The notes beneath the pieces were generated by a model. The model had not been told where the DNA came from, searched no databases, and saw only the letters and a program-made list of their open reading frames with translations. Positions 33,179 to 46,500 of a stretch of 64,000 bases of DNA are shown here, piece by piece. This stretch comes from Ailanthus altissimus (lineage: Eukaryota; Streptophyta; Magnoliopsida; Sapindales; Simaroubaceae). The first letter of the stretch is position 1; each line of letters begins with the position of its first letter. The stretch is from contig OX327683.1 of the NCBI GenBank assembly GCA_946807835.1, positions 7,941,001 through 8,005,000 on the forward strand, read 5' to 3'. The translations under genes and the position numbers were made by a program.

Positions 33179-36100
33179 TCATCGGGGCCGGGCTACTCCA
33201 AAACTTGTTTCAGGTTGCTGTTGAGACTGCAACAACAGAAAAGTGACGATAAGATATGAATACAAGATAATAATTGAAGAGAACTTAGAAGAACAATCAA
33301 CCTGTATCACAAAAGAATATTAAATCACAGAAACTGTCTTTTCATTGCTTCTTCCAAGACATGGGCCATAGTTTGGCCATAAAATTATTTAAAAAACAGA
33401 GAAAACAGACATCTTTAACAAGAACATCCCTCATGAGTTCTCCAACAACTCTTAGACAGGGATAAAACATTAGCCAATGGCAACCACAATCTGCTGGTTA
33501 CGGGCAGAACTAATGGATCAAAGCTAATGCTATCAAATTGGGATTACTTGTGTACTGCATGCCTGTATCATCTCATAAAACGGCTATTCATGGTCCTGCA
33601 TCAATGCTTACTCAAAATATGTTGCCAACCAAATGCTACAATAAATAGGCTAGAATCCAACATTTATTACATTGGCGATCGCAAGCAGCTTGTCATAGTG
33701 ATCAATTAAAAGAAAAAATTGTAGTCAAAACTATTATAGAAAACACAATAAAGAAAGCTTAGTGAGACAGAATCAGAAAATAGTACATCCAGAGAACGAA
33801 TAGGGTCAGAAAAGTTTTCCAAATGTTCGTCTGTGATTTATATGATCAACCAAATGCACTCAGCTTTATACTTTCTTACAACCAAACACTTAAAAAATTT
33901 TCTGTTGTTTCCAGAAGAGTGAGGTTTGACCCAAGAGGATCACATCTAACCTACCCAACTCCTTACCACTGCAACACTATGCCATTCCCCCCACACAAAG
34001 GGACCTTCCACTGACGGCTCATGCACCATGACAGCAAGCTCAACATCGAATAATGGTTTATGTGAAATCTTTCATCTAGAATGAGAGAAGAATTTTGATT
34101 CCTTTGAGATAGCATTTATATAAATGAAAAGTGTCTTCCATGAAGGAGTCAATTAGGGGTTGTTTCACCGAAGCAAGAAAAGTAAAGCCAATAAACTTTT
34201 CATACCTGTGAAAAAGGTTGGTGAACATGTTCACAAGGATGAATAAAAGGCATGGCAGGGTGCTGACAAGGATACTGTGAGGAATGCATATATATGGCAG
34301 GTGTGGAGTGTGCACCAACATGATTTGGATTAAACGGTGGCATCATTGTCTCTGGATGACCATACCTAAGTGCAGAAGGGGTTGATGGTGCAGTCCATTG
34401 CCCTGGAAGATGTTGAGGAAGAGGATGAGGTTGGTGCTCGGTAGAAATCTGCGGCCTATGACTTGATCCAAGTTGCGGAAATTCAGTGTTATAATTCAAA
34501 GCAGGGGCATACATAGGTTGTACAGTGTATGGTCCACTGTTGAACCCAAACCCAGGATCAAATCTTTGCATATACCTGAAAGAGGGGAGAAAAGAATATA
34601 TATGACTGAAAAGAAATTGAGCTCACAATTCTTTCAGCACAAAATGCATAGTTTCAAGTCTGTACAGGATGAAATGGCTAAAAATTCCTAGAAAAGAAAG
34701 CAGTCCAGCTTTGTATTATTTGATAAATTTATAAACATCCTAGCTACTTAAAAGAGTTTTGATCAGTATAATTGCTCTTTTCAATTTTGCAAGTCCGATA
34801 TAAGTTATAAGTAATTCCTGTTCATATTATCACACATATTCAGTACAGATATGCAATGCATGCCATCAGCAAGTAATTTGCATTCATACAATAAGCTATA
34901 ATCTCATAGTCAAGGCTGAAAGGCTCAATCAAAACAATGGAAAGAATTATCTATCCAGACATTAAAAATAATATTAGCTGTTATCTCTTCTGGCCTAGTA
35001 GTAGTAGCACTAGGCTGTCTTCATTTTGAAGGGAGAGCTGACTGGCGCAAGGGGTCTTTCTTTAGGAATTCTTAAACCGCAGGCTCTTAACAAAACCAAA
35101 CTACGAGCAAACAGGAGCATTTTGAACTTAAGCGTAATGAAAAGATATCACATGACATGAGGGGCAAAACTGAAAATGCCGTACTTCTGTGAGTGAACAG
35201 TTGCAGATGACTTACATTTATAGAGCCCAAACCTGATTTTTGGAACATATTGTCACTTGAAAAGCCAGAAAGCCAAGAGGAAAGATAAACGGCTTAAGGC
35301 ATGACAACAAAAGAGAAGAGTGAAGATTACAGAAGAATGCAAATATTGATTTTTTGAACCAGTTAGAGCAGAAACAATTAGAGAGGACAACATGCAGACA
35401 AGGCAAAGACTCCTTGTCATTTGTAATGATAGTAATGAACAAATACCAGTTTGAATGAGAAAGGCCAACGAGGCAAATTTTAATTAATTGTTCAAACTGG
35501 AATATGGGCATTATCCCTTTCCAAAAGAAAGCAGCAAGTTAAACCATCCTATATAACCTTTGATAAATCTTGCAAGAGGTTCAAAACCAAAAATAAAATA
35601 AAAATAACACATTATTATAAACAACCTACCTGTCATAGCTCCTGTCATAGTCAGGGTCCTTGCGCTCAACTTCACGATCCCGAAAGATGGCCACCCTATT
35701 GTTGTTTGGTTTATGCCAGCCAACTGGCTCCTTCTCTGTCCTATTTTTTGCTGATCTACTGCTACTCGATGAAGAATCAATCAGATCCCTACCAGAATTT
35801 ATATCAGGAGCTCCTGAAATAGATTTATTTTCCATCTTAGACACTCCCAACGGACCATCCTGCAAGTTTGATTCACTTTCTGGCTTCCTATTATCGCTAC
35901 CACTATGATTATTGGAATTAAATATCCGTGCACGAGCCCTATTATATTCTTCTTTTCTTTCCTCGACACTCTTGGAACTATTTGCCTTTAAGGAATTTGA
36001 ATTTGAATTGCTCGCCATTGGTGATTTCTTCTGTGGCCTCTGTTTAATTGCAACCTTAACACCTCCACTGTCATCAGATGGTAAATTTACAGGAATGTCT

Positions 36101-39100
36101 GCCAGGCGAATTGGAGGTAGCCTACACTCAGAAGTCTTCCTAACAATGATTCTGGAACCAGAACCATCAGGTAAATTGTTGTCTAACAAAACCATTGACT
36201 GCAGTGAGTAATGCTGTGCTACCCGGTGTGCAGCCAAGCGTAAATATGAAGTAGGCAACTGCTGAAACTCTAGTTGCTGCTGAGTAGGATCACGAATGAA
36301 TTTTTCTACATCTTGCTCCATCCGCAAAACTGAACAAAAGTTGCAATATTTATTACCAATATAGGAAAATAAACACCAACTGACATGGATTATTTGGAGA
36401 TTATGAATGCATTCTTGCTCATCTACTGAAATCATACAAGCACATTACATTCAAGCTCACATTACATTCTAATAATTGCAGAAGTAGAAATTGAAATAAA
36501 GAACTTGTTCTGTGCATCACTACCATAACTGATACGGTGCTGCAGCATGATTTTATATTTCAGAGTTTAGCAAATTGTCTCATTAGACAATATGCATACA
36601 TCCCAATAAGTGAAAAGCAAATTTACGAGTATAAACTAGAATTTCATCAACCGACTCAATTACGGCCCAGGAGGATTTTGCAGTAACTTCTTAAAAAAGC
36701 TTAAACCTAAGAGATAACACTAAAAGCACCTTGAACCCTCAACAACAGTATACAAACAAAGTGGAAGCTTCATTCAGAACTTTCTGGTTTCACCAACATT
36801 TTCAACCAAGTCCATAAATTTAAACAGAATTAGGTGCTGTTTTTACCGTTTCACCAAGCCATTTGTCAATTTCCAACAAGCAGAAACAACAAAAACATGT
36901 TGGGTAGGTAATTTCTGCCATAGAATGCTAATCTAATGGAAAATAAGTTGTACCATTTTCTATTCTCTAAAGGAAACAACAAAAACATTTGAGCGTAATT
37001 TGGTACTATTTTTAAAATTGATTTTTCTACTCATTTTTTAGAACTTAAAACTAACTTATTAATCATCACATATTTGTCTGCGTTAGTTACGATGGATGTG
37101 ATTGTTGTTTAAATAACTGCATCTTTAATAAGCTAAAATCACCAACAATAAATATTAGTGTAGTCAATCTAAAGGAAAATTGCCTAGCAGTAGCCATGCA
37201 AAAACAGAGAATTGAAATGAGGTTGAAAAGAACAAAACAAAAAAAGAAGTCTTACTCCACCTCATAATTATCCATAAAAAACAACATTAATTTATTTTAT
37301 ATTACTAAAAGATTTGGAAAAAGATAAAAGGAGAATTAATTAAATAAGATAAAATGTTATCCTTTGTAAAAAAAAATAATAAATAAATTAAATAATACAT
37401 TGTCCACGTGTATGAAGTGGACAAAATTTTGTTCTTTAGTGTGGACCCACACAAAAATTCTTAAGAAGAAAACATCTCAACCTTTTTCTTGACCATTTTT
37501 TGCATCTGGGACCATTTCAAATTTGCAAGAAACGAAAAAAAAAGGGGATGTTTTTGATGTTTCCTTTAGAAAGATTGAAAAAATAATATGACCATTTTCC
37601 AATGGATTAAAATTCATAAGTCATTTCTAAAAACAGTACATTTTTATGTTTTCCGCAAATCTGAAATGGGTCCAACGCATGGAAAAAAATTTAAAAGGCT
37701 GTCAGGGAGCAACATTCGAAATACTTATTTTGGATTGAAAGATATATTTGACTATTTTTTTCAAAGGGTAAAAGTATTGTCACTGCACACTTTGGGGCAC
37801 TTATGTGTTACTTATCAAGTTGAGTAACACAAAGTTCTTCCCCAAAGATTGTCGGAGTCCTTGTCACTCAAAGTAAGTGCAAGGAAGACAACCTATAGTG
37901 TGGGTATAGTCTTTAACACACATAAGCCAAAAAACGGATGCGAACTTCAATCAGCGGTTGACACTCATCAATTTGTTTGATAAGGTGTTAGTTATTCAAT
38001 TCAAGTGCACATCTCTTACACAATTCAGACTAACTCATCCTACTGTATAACCTCTTTACATTAGTAAAGCAACCTGATGCATATGGGAAGTGCATGTTTG
38101 TAAGACCTTAGTAAGGACACATGGGCGAGAGAGGCCTTAGCACTCACCCTGCGGTCAAAAAAGTGTGTTCCCTCTACATAACACATACCATGGGCCATCC
38201 TTGGCCTTCTTGGTTATCAATGATGAAAAGCAAATAAAATCTCACAATTTCTTAAGCATTTTCCTTCCCCACCCTCCCAATTCCACCCTCCCCACCTTCT
38301 GATTCCTCCCTCCCACCTTCCCAATTTCTTAGTTTCTTATATCTCTTTAAATGTTGTCTTCTTCTTTGAAAATTGTGTATGGGATCCTAAAAGAACAAAT
38401 GTTGTCCACTTAAAACCAAGCGGACAATATTTTTTTCTGTATAAAGGATAACATTTAATTTATTTAATACTTTTTTACCTTCTTTATCTTTTTCCTTTTC
38501 GTGATAACATATCAATATTATTTTAATACTTTAAAGGTAATTATAAGGGTTCTCCTTGAGTTAAACCCTTTTCTCAACCTCTTTTTTATTTTAATTGCAC
38601 TTATATGGCCACTGTAAAGCTTCTTTTTTCCTCCTTTAGGTTAGTTACATCAATATTTGAGGTTAGATACACAAACATTTATCAATTATGGTTTTATTCA
38701 ATAAAAATGAATTTAAAAAAATTGCATCCATCATAACTACTAGAAACAAATATGAGATAGTTAAACTCTCATAAACATGTAGATATATTTTAACTAAAAA
38801 AATAAACTGAAAATTGAAAAATAATTCTATACACGTTTTCACTATTTCATTTTCAATATTGTTTTAAATACAAGCTACTAAATGTGTCTTCATTCTAAAG
38901 TTAGTAAATCAAAAACAACATTTACTTGCTCCAAAACAAATTTAGAAAAAACCATTTAAAAAACAATAGCAAACGCATCCCAAATGTCAATCTTTATACA
39001 CCATTCAAACTCAAAGGTTTAACCTCTCTAAATTTTCCCTAACAGTCTGTAACTTCAATCTCCACAATATTCTCCTAACAAGCTTACACTCTGAACATGA

Positions 39101-40394
39101 TACCATGAAACAATTCAACGAGGTGAAAAGAAACTTCCTCCTTTCTTGGTTCCCAGTTCTTCCCGAGATTTTATTCTGGCCAATCACAACATAAACCATT
39201 CTTTCCATTGTCAACTTTCGGAAGTCATCCCTTACCTAGCCCCCTTTCCATTAAGTCATTCTTTCCATCTATATGCATCTCATCATGAACAATAGTAGAA
39301 GCATAATTAATCCTCACACTATTTTCTTTTCCTAAACATAACTAAGATTTAGGTAGCTATGACCAATGCAAGTCACATTATTAACTTTGTAGAAAGAATT
39401 TTTTTCCCTATTATAACTTGCTAATCATTAGATATCAAATACTTCAAACTATTGGCCCTCCCAATAGGATTTGCAGAAAAAACCATCCCACCCTGCTTTT
39501 ATCAATTGCCATGAATCCTAAAATAGCCTCAGCTTCCATCTTTAAAAGCATATTACATTTATTCAGCGTATTATCCTATAGAGCATTAACGCTCCCCGCC
39601 AACGGGTTTCGTATTTCATGCCATCAGCCACAACTTCATCAACGCCAGTGAGCTGTGATTAAGCCACCTGTCCTACTTTGTGTCAAAATCATATCGGCAA
39701 TAACTCTTTTTCTTCAACACCAAAACTAACAACACAGAAAGCAGGCAACAATAACAACAAAAAAGACAAGAAGACAAAACACTTTACACAATGTACATTA
39801 CTAACAAATACTAGCTTTAAGCTTAACATGTCATGTCATCTGCAGCACCATAACAATCAATCACGATTGTGAATAATTAAAATAATGGATAATAAACTAC
39901 ATGGGCATTACTAACAAATACAAGCTTTAAGCTAACATGCTATATGCATCAGCATAACAATCAAATTACAACATTGAATAATTAAATAAGGGATAATGAA
40001 ATATATGGATACAGATACAACGAGCATATACAATAATTCAGATATTGTACAACCAAACAGCACAAACTTTCACAGAATTTCAATAATCACATAAGATAAG
40101 CCCCACAAAGTAAACTTCATTAGTAACAACATTATAAAAGAGGAACTTACTGGAGAGTCGTTCGCGAGGGTTTTGGATAGCTTCGCGAAGAAACTGATCG
40201 ACCTGATTGATGACGTCATCCGTCAATTTCTCCGAGGCGGAGGCGGAAGCTGAGTGAGTGAGGTCATGAAGCTGTGGCTTTGATGATGACGATGACGATG
40301 ATGAAGAGAGGCCCAATCGGCTCATGGTGGCGTCCAAATCGGCAACCTCCCAAGACTCCGGGGCTCCGAGATCCTCCGCCACAGAGCCCTCCAT
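33179..40394 (-). CDS. R3H-SUZ domain RNA-binding protein
   Basis: Four exons on the minus strand: 40394-40151, 36329-35630, 34575-34206 and 33226-33179, joining in frame to 453 residues. Residues ~60-125 form the R3H-associated and R3H region; the R-x3-H signature is R112/H116 (Y-L-R-L-A-A-H-R-V). A basic SUZ domain follows at about 150-225, ending E-E-R-K-E-E-Y-N-R-A-R-A-R-I-F. The C-terminus is Pro/His/Gln-rich and disordered, ending F-G-V-A-R-P-R. The order matches plant R3H-domain proteins (At2g40960/At3g56680 type), thought to bind single-stranded nucleic acid; precise cellular role is unknown. The N-terminal Ser run (residues 31-39) is typical low complexity. Intron 1 is 3.8 kb and contains a TIR element. 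The 48-bp last exon was placed from the conserved C-terminus and phase. Confidence 0.9.
37281..38540. mobile_element. TIR element inside intron 1 of the R3H-SUZ gene
   Basis: The left arm (37281-37485) and right arm (38345-38540) are inverted repeats of ~200 bp. Shared words include AATGTTATCCTTT, TTGTCCAC/AGTGGACAA and GTTCTTT, and GGAAAAAGATAAA at the outer ends. A possible short direct flank TAATTAT occurs at 37266-37272 and 38542-38548. The interior (37486-38344) has no transposase. Long TIRs suggest a Mutator-like non-autonomous element. It lies between splice sites and should be removed with the intron. Confidence 0.65.
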
Positions 40395-40705
40395 TGATCG
40401 AACCGAGAAATCGGGTGAGCGAGAGAGAGATAGAAATTAATAAATTATGATTTTCGATTCGTGAGAGAGGACGAGGACGATAAATTGATCATCAAAGGAA
40501 GTCAGAGGAGAAGAGAGAGGGAAAACGGCGTCGCTCTGCAGCTGGATTTCATGGGGATTGTTGATTTTTGGTTTTAAGAAAATAAATTAAAAAAGTTAGG
40601 GTTAGGAAGGAGAGAAAAGAGGGAATAAAAGAGAAAAGAGAGATAGGGTTTGACGATGGTGGAAAAATAATTCTGGTGGGTGGGTTCCCGTGTGCGATAC
40701 TGCGC

Positions 40706-40711
40706 CACGTG
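40706..40711. promoter_or_regulatory. G-box upstream of the R3H-SUZ gene
   Basis: CACGTG within GCCACGTGTCA, an ABRE/G-box-like context, lies about 310 bp upstream of the R3H-SUZ start codon. A role in stress or light control is inference. Confidence 0.35.
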
Positions 40712-40804
40712 TCATCAGGAATTACGGAGGCTTTGCACCTCTATCTTAACACTTTGCTTTGGGATTTCTACGGTGTGAACGGCGCGTACCGTTATAGAAT
40801 ATCA

Positions 40805-42080
40805 AAATTAAATTTTTATAAATAACTCTCTTATTTTTTTATTATTCTTTTTTAACCAAATATAATATATAATTATACTTTATTAATCAAATAAATTACT
40901 TTTAAACAAGTATACATTTTTATTGTTTATACTGCTATAATATACAATATTTTTATTACAGTAATTAATTAAATTAAAATTAAATATTTTGTGTTTATTA
41001 AAATTATATATTTTTTATATTAGTTATTTATTTATTTTAATTATATTACTATAAAATTTACATAAATAATAAAATTATTTAATGTAGTTAAATTAAACTA
41101 AATAAATATACTAACTAATATAATTTTTATAAATAAATAAAATTTTAATTGTATTTTGTATTAAAATTATATTCATTAATAAGTAAATAAAATAATAAGA
41201 TATAAATAAATATAATTATTTATTTATGAATAATAAAAAATAAAAAAATATAACAGTCACAAAAGCTATCTCAACCATCGCATCTCGGGCCCAAGATGCT
41301 CTCGAGATGTGATGGTGGCCATCTCGCCATCGCATCTTGGGCCCGAGATAGCCCCGAGATAGTCCCGAGATGCGATGGTGGCCATCACATCTAGGGCCTG
41401 AGATGCAATGGTAGCCATCGTTAGTGTACAATATTTTTGCTACAGTGTACAGTATTTTTGCTATAGTGATTAATTAAATCAAAATTAAATATGTTTTGTT
41501 TATTAAAATTATATTTTTTATATTAGTTATTTATTTATTTTAATCTTATTACTATAAAAATTACATAAATAATAAAATTATTTAATGTAGTTAAATTAAA
41601 CTAAATAAATACAATAACTAAAATAATTTTTATAAATAAATAAAATTTTAATTGTATTTTGTATTAAAATTATATTTATTAATAAGTAAATAAAATAATA
41701 AGATATAAATAAATATAATTATTTATTTATGAATAATAAAAAATACAATTAAATTTTTATTTATTTATAAAAATTAATTTTATTTAGTGTATTTATTTAG
41801 TTTAATTTAACTACATTAAATAATTTATTATTTATGTAAATTTTGTAGTAATATAATTAAAATAAATAAATAATTAATATAAAAAATATATAATTTTAAT
41901 AAATAAAAAATATTTAATTTTGATTTAATTAATCATTGTAGCAAAAATATTGTACACTCTAGCGGATACTGTATAAACAGTGAAAGGATATACTTATCTA
42001 AAAATAATTTATTTGGTTAATAAAATATAATCATTTTACATTTGATTTAAAAAAATAAATAAGTTATTTATGAAAATTTC
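40805..42080. mobile_element. Complex palindromic AT-rich element with GC-rich core
   Basis: The outer ends (about 40805-40960 and 41925-42080) are inverted repeats sharing AATAAATTA-TTTT and TACAATATTTTT-TA motifs. Inside are three copies of a ~300-bp AT-rich unit containing AATTATTTAATGTAGTTAAA or its complement: A (40935-41250, +), B (41430-41745, +) and C (41750-42000, inverted). B and C face each other directly and would form a hairpin. Between A and B sits a GC-rich block (41262-41420). The arrangement suggests a TIR/MITE-like element with an internal duplication or nesting. No coding capacity. Confidence 0.75.
41262..41420. repeat. GC-rich palindromic repeat block
   Basis: Imperfect repeats of GCATCTCGGGCCC and its complement alternate with GATGGTGGCCATC, making overlapping palindromes around CTCGGGCCCGAG-type centres. 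It is the only GC-rich stretch in a ~1.3-kb AT-rich element. A 71-codon minus-strand frame across it looks like a by-product of the repeat. Confidence 0.75.
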
Positions 42081-43503
42081 CCATATCAAACATATGATGA
42101 GTTTTGATATTTTGGGTCTCTCTAGCACTTGCTTAATTGACTTAATATCAAAAGATTTGTAATGCAATCCCAAATACATCTTACAACTTTTTTATTACAC
42201 CGTGCTATTTTAAGAGTAACTTTTTTATTACAATCTATGTTCGATTCGCTTCCTCTAAATTAAATGAAAAAAAAAATTTCTCCAAAACTTTTATAATGAA
42301 AGAAAAAAGAACATCGGACATTAATATCTTAGAAAAATAATATGTAAATTTTAATAATTTCAAAAATTTTATCACATATTTTTAGATAATAGTTTTTATA
42401 TATTTTAATTGTAAAAGAAAATTTTGCATGTTTTTTATTAAAGTTTACATATTTATTTTTTAAAATATTATGGTGTAGATATCTTTTTCTATTAATGAAA
42501 TTCACTAACACAACATATTAAAATATAAAAGAATTGTTTATTATATAATATCATGGATGAATTTAATAGTATATTTTATTTGTATGTTATAAATTTGTAA
42601 ATATATATATGTATATATATTTTCTTTTTGACATAGGTGGAAGATTTGAATTTTAGAGCAGAGGTCGATGTAGTGTTAACTCAATTAATTGCTAACACGA
42701 ATACCAAAACACACATATTTTAATTTAAAGCTTTTTAAAAAATTTCAAATTTTGTGTCACAGGCTATAAATTTTGTAGTACACAGATTTCAATTTTTATA
42801 TTAACCTTTCCCAAGTTTTGTGTTAGTGTGTTTAATTTTTATGTTGAGTTTGTACAAATATAAATCTTTAAACATAGACAAATCATTTTGGGTCATACTT
42901 GGTATATAAGACAACTTGTGGGATAAGATTTTTTTTGATAAATTTTTATACTATTTTAGTGCAAACAAAAATGAATTGGGATAAATTACTTGTGTTTATT
43001 ACAAATTATTTAGAATTATATATAAATTAGTTGGGCTATAAATAATAGGTCAAATATAATATAATCTAATGCGACAAAAATTTTATAATTTAAAATGAAG
43101 AATATTATGTCATTATTTTTCCCACTCTCAATCTTTTTATTTTCCTTCTCCAATTAATTTTTTTTATTCTATTCGAAAATAAAATTTAATTACATCCATG
43201 TAGCACATATTACATGTATAACGTCCGTGGCAATAATGGAATTAAACGGGAAGTTTGCAAAATTTCTTAGTGACCATATAAATATTGTTATTTACACAAA
43301 TGACCCTTATTTGGAATGTTTTACTTTTTGTCAGGTCAGGTGTCATTTGACTCTTAATTCAGCAACGCGGCGATTTCTCCACGAGGCATAAGTGCCTCTG
43401 ACGGAGTATCCCCATCGAGTTCCAATTTCCATTCAAATCTTCGCTCTCCAACAAAATTACAATCAAGACACCGGAGAGTTTCTTCGATTGATTTGAGGCG
43501 GTG
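42081..43503. other. Intergenic region and NFU promoter
   Basis: AT-rich DNA with a (TA)n run near 42600-42620 and a possible SINE relic. The last ~200 bp has higher GC and is the likely promoter and 5' leader of the NFU gene. No TATA box was assigned. Confidence 0.45.
42622..42715 (-). mobile_element. Possible SINE relic (minus strand)
   Basis: Read on the minus strand it has an A-box-like TAGCAATTAATTGAGTTAAC, a B-box-like AATTCAAATCTTCC and a 3' end CTATGTCAAAAAGAAAA similar to the tail of the SINE at 15849-15978. A 7-bp ATATTTT occurs on both sides, but flanking DNA is too AT-rich for this to be decisive. Confidence 0.4.
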
Positions 43504-46500
43504 ATGAGGGGATTCGGGGCTCTATTGAAGCGAGGGCTTTCGTATCAGCAGCGGCCGAGAGTCCGCCAGCCAAACGGTGCCGGTTTATCTGCTTATTCCA
43601 GAACGCTGTCGTATTGGTCAAGCCCGATTACTTCTCGAAATTCCACGTTACTAAAATCTCTCCCCGTTTCTTCTTCTTCCTCTTCTTTGATACAATCCGG
43701 AAAATGGAATCGCTTTCAAGGTTAGTCTATTACTTGTTTTTTATATTTTTAAAAAAAAATTCTAACTCTATAACAATTCCTTGTCGCCAAACAACGCCTT
43801 AGTATTTTTATTTTTTATTTTGTTTTTATCGTGTCTAAGCCAATTTCTATGAAAAAGAAAAGCCACAGAATAGGTAATTCTTTTTCTTGGATTATTATTG
43901 ATGTGCTAATTGTGGTAAATTTGTTCTATTCTACATCAATTTATCGGATTTAGAGAGGGTTTCAATTATTTTCATATGTAATTAAATTTTGCCTTAATTT
44001 TTATTTACTTTAATTATTTTGCTGTTTAGAGTTAAGATTTACGGAAATTCTTATAAATAAGGGTGCGTTTTGAATTGCTTGTGTGGAAAGTAACTTCTCG
44101 CAAAAAAGATTTCTCCTTTTAAAATATCAGCTATATAGTACTAGGAAGTACTTTGGTTATCCACAACTAGAAAAAGCTCCTATAAGTGTTTCTCCAAAAC
44201 TAGAAGAAGTGTTTGAAGTATATACACGAGTGCATTTTACTATATTGGGATGATATAAAAAGCACTCCACAACACACCATTTAGTTAACTTAAGATAAAC
44301 TTGTTTCCTTTTATGTTTTGTTGGAATTTAATTGTATGTAAAATTCATTAAGAAATTTTTTAAAATATTATTAATTTGGTGGTGCTAATGTGCAGGGCAG
44401 AGGAGGACAATGTTTATACAAACACAGTCAACACCGAATCCTTCGTCTCTTATGTTTTATCCAGGGAAGCCTGTTATGGAAGTTGGGAGTGCAGATTTCC
44501 CGAATGCTCGCTCAGCCATGAACTCCCCATTGGCAAAAGCCCTTTATGGGATTGATGGTAAGCTTTGCTTTTTGACTTTCATGTGGTATTTTTAGTGATT
44601 TTGGAAGTTTCTTAATTGATATAAAGGTTTAACATTGATGTTCTTAGGTTTTAAATCTTTTACAGAAATCCGCACATTTGTGCTGCAAGCCTTTAGCATG
44701 ATGTCTTCTTCCCATTAATGTTTAAGATTCATGTAGCTATACATCCTGTTTCTTTGAGAAAATTTGTGTGCAAGGCTTATATGGGTGATTTTTTTCACTC
44801 CAAAATACAGATATGCAGAAATATGAATGTGAATGGTAAGAATAGAAGATGGTGTGCATAAATGATTAATGTTAGTGAGTTAGCTCCATTTTACATCCAT
44901 AATAAAGGTGTTAACCAAATTTTCATAAAATTATTGTATGCTATGGAAACTTTTCTATAAGTGTCTTAAGGGTATGATATTTGATCTTCTCAGAATCATG
45001 AGACCTTATAAATGACCTGGTAAACTTCTGTTAGTTATAGAGCAACACATATTCCTAGTCATCTAACCTACATTTCTTTTTATGTGCAATGTTAAATGCA
45101 CAACAGAATTTTGAAAGAAAATGAATTTCATTAGTTAATTAACTTTAAAATAAGCATTTTGTTGTAGCTTCCATGGGATCACTGATCACTTAGATGGAGA
45201 AAGCTAGAACGTGGAATTTTGATTATCGGTTAGGGAGTAAAATGAGCCTTACCTGGTTTAGAACTTAATCATAGATACGAGGAAGTCAACTGCAGAATGA
45301 GTTCAGAGCGGATAACTTAAAAACTAATATAAGAAAAGAGAGAGGGTTGTTTAGATTTGTGTGTATTTTGGTTTGAAAATATTTCGGCAGCTAACATGTA
45401 ACCATTAAATGTAATGATTGATGCATGAATAAAGAGGTACCTTTGTGGGACAAGAAAGATAACAACCATATTTTTGGAGAGGAGAAGCGTGAGAGCATAG
45501 TAGAGTTAGGCTTCTAGCATCTCTAAGGACTTTAGAGATGTATCTTTTTTCTTCATACATCTAAATTAGGAGAGGGTTTTTGTGTAGAATTTTGGTCAAG
45601 GTAAGGATGTACACTTTGCGGTTTTTGGATCACAGTTTTTGTATAAATTTTTTCCCTTCCCCTTTGCATCTCTTATTTTTCTATGTGGACACCTGGTCCA
45701 CCTTTGTAATCACTTTTTTTTCTGTCAATGTACTGCTTAGTTTCTTTTAAAAAAATAATAAAGAGGTACTTTATATAAGAAAATTTTGAAACATTTGATA
45801 AGTACAAATTTTTAAAGTTGGATTGAGTACTGCTAATTTTAACTGTATATTTTTTTCCCCTGGTTTTGCATATTTATGTATATTGATAATTTGATTGTGA
45901 TATGTCCAATCTTACCATCATTAGGCTTGGTAATTGTTGACTTGAATGGCGGATTGATGAGTTAGGTTAATCGTTTTTCTTTTTAAAACAGGTATCACTC
46001 GAGTTTTCTTTGGTTCAGATTTTGTCACTGTGACAAAATTGGAAGAAGCTTCTTGGGATTTGCTCAAACCTGAAATTTTTGCAGCAATCATGGACTTTTA
46101 TTCTTCTGGGCAGTCACTGTTTCTAGACTCAGAAACTGCAGCAGCCAAAGATACTGCTATTCATGAAGTATATTTCCAACCTTAAATAAACGACTTTTTT
46201 TGAATTGTTACAGTTAGCTTTTTAACAAAAAGCTCTAGTTTTTTGAATTGCAATAGTGGTTGTTAACGAAAAGCTTAGATTGTTGTGCTCTGCACTTCAA
46301 TGTTTTCATTTGAACCTAGACATCTGACTTTCGGCATTTTTTTTAATAGTTCAAAGATATAAGGATTTATTTACCTAGATTTAAAATTGAAGATAAAGTG
46401 CTTCGTGATTTTATTGACCAAAAGTCATTGGATTTAATTGACAGCTTCCATGTCTAATTAGCATTTGAATAAATGGTAAGTTGATTCTTTGCTGCATTGA

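Noticed and set aside
35660..36211. Plus-strand ORFs of 82 and 99 codons
   Set aside because: Antisense shadows of exon 2 of the R3H-SUZ gene, where the minus-strand protein is clearly conserved.
41216..41431. 71-codon minus-strand ORF with His/Gly/Arg repeats
   Set aside because: It lies across the GC-rich palindromic repeat block and is a by-product of the repeated words.
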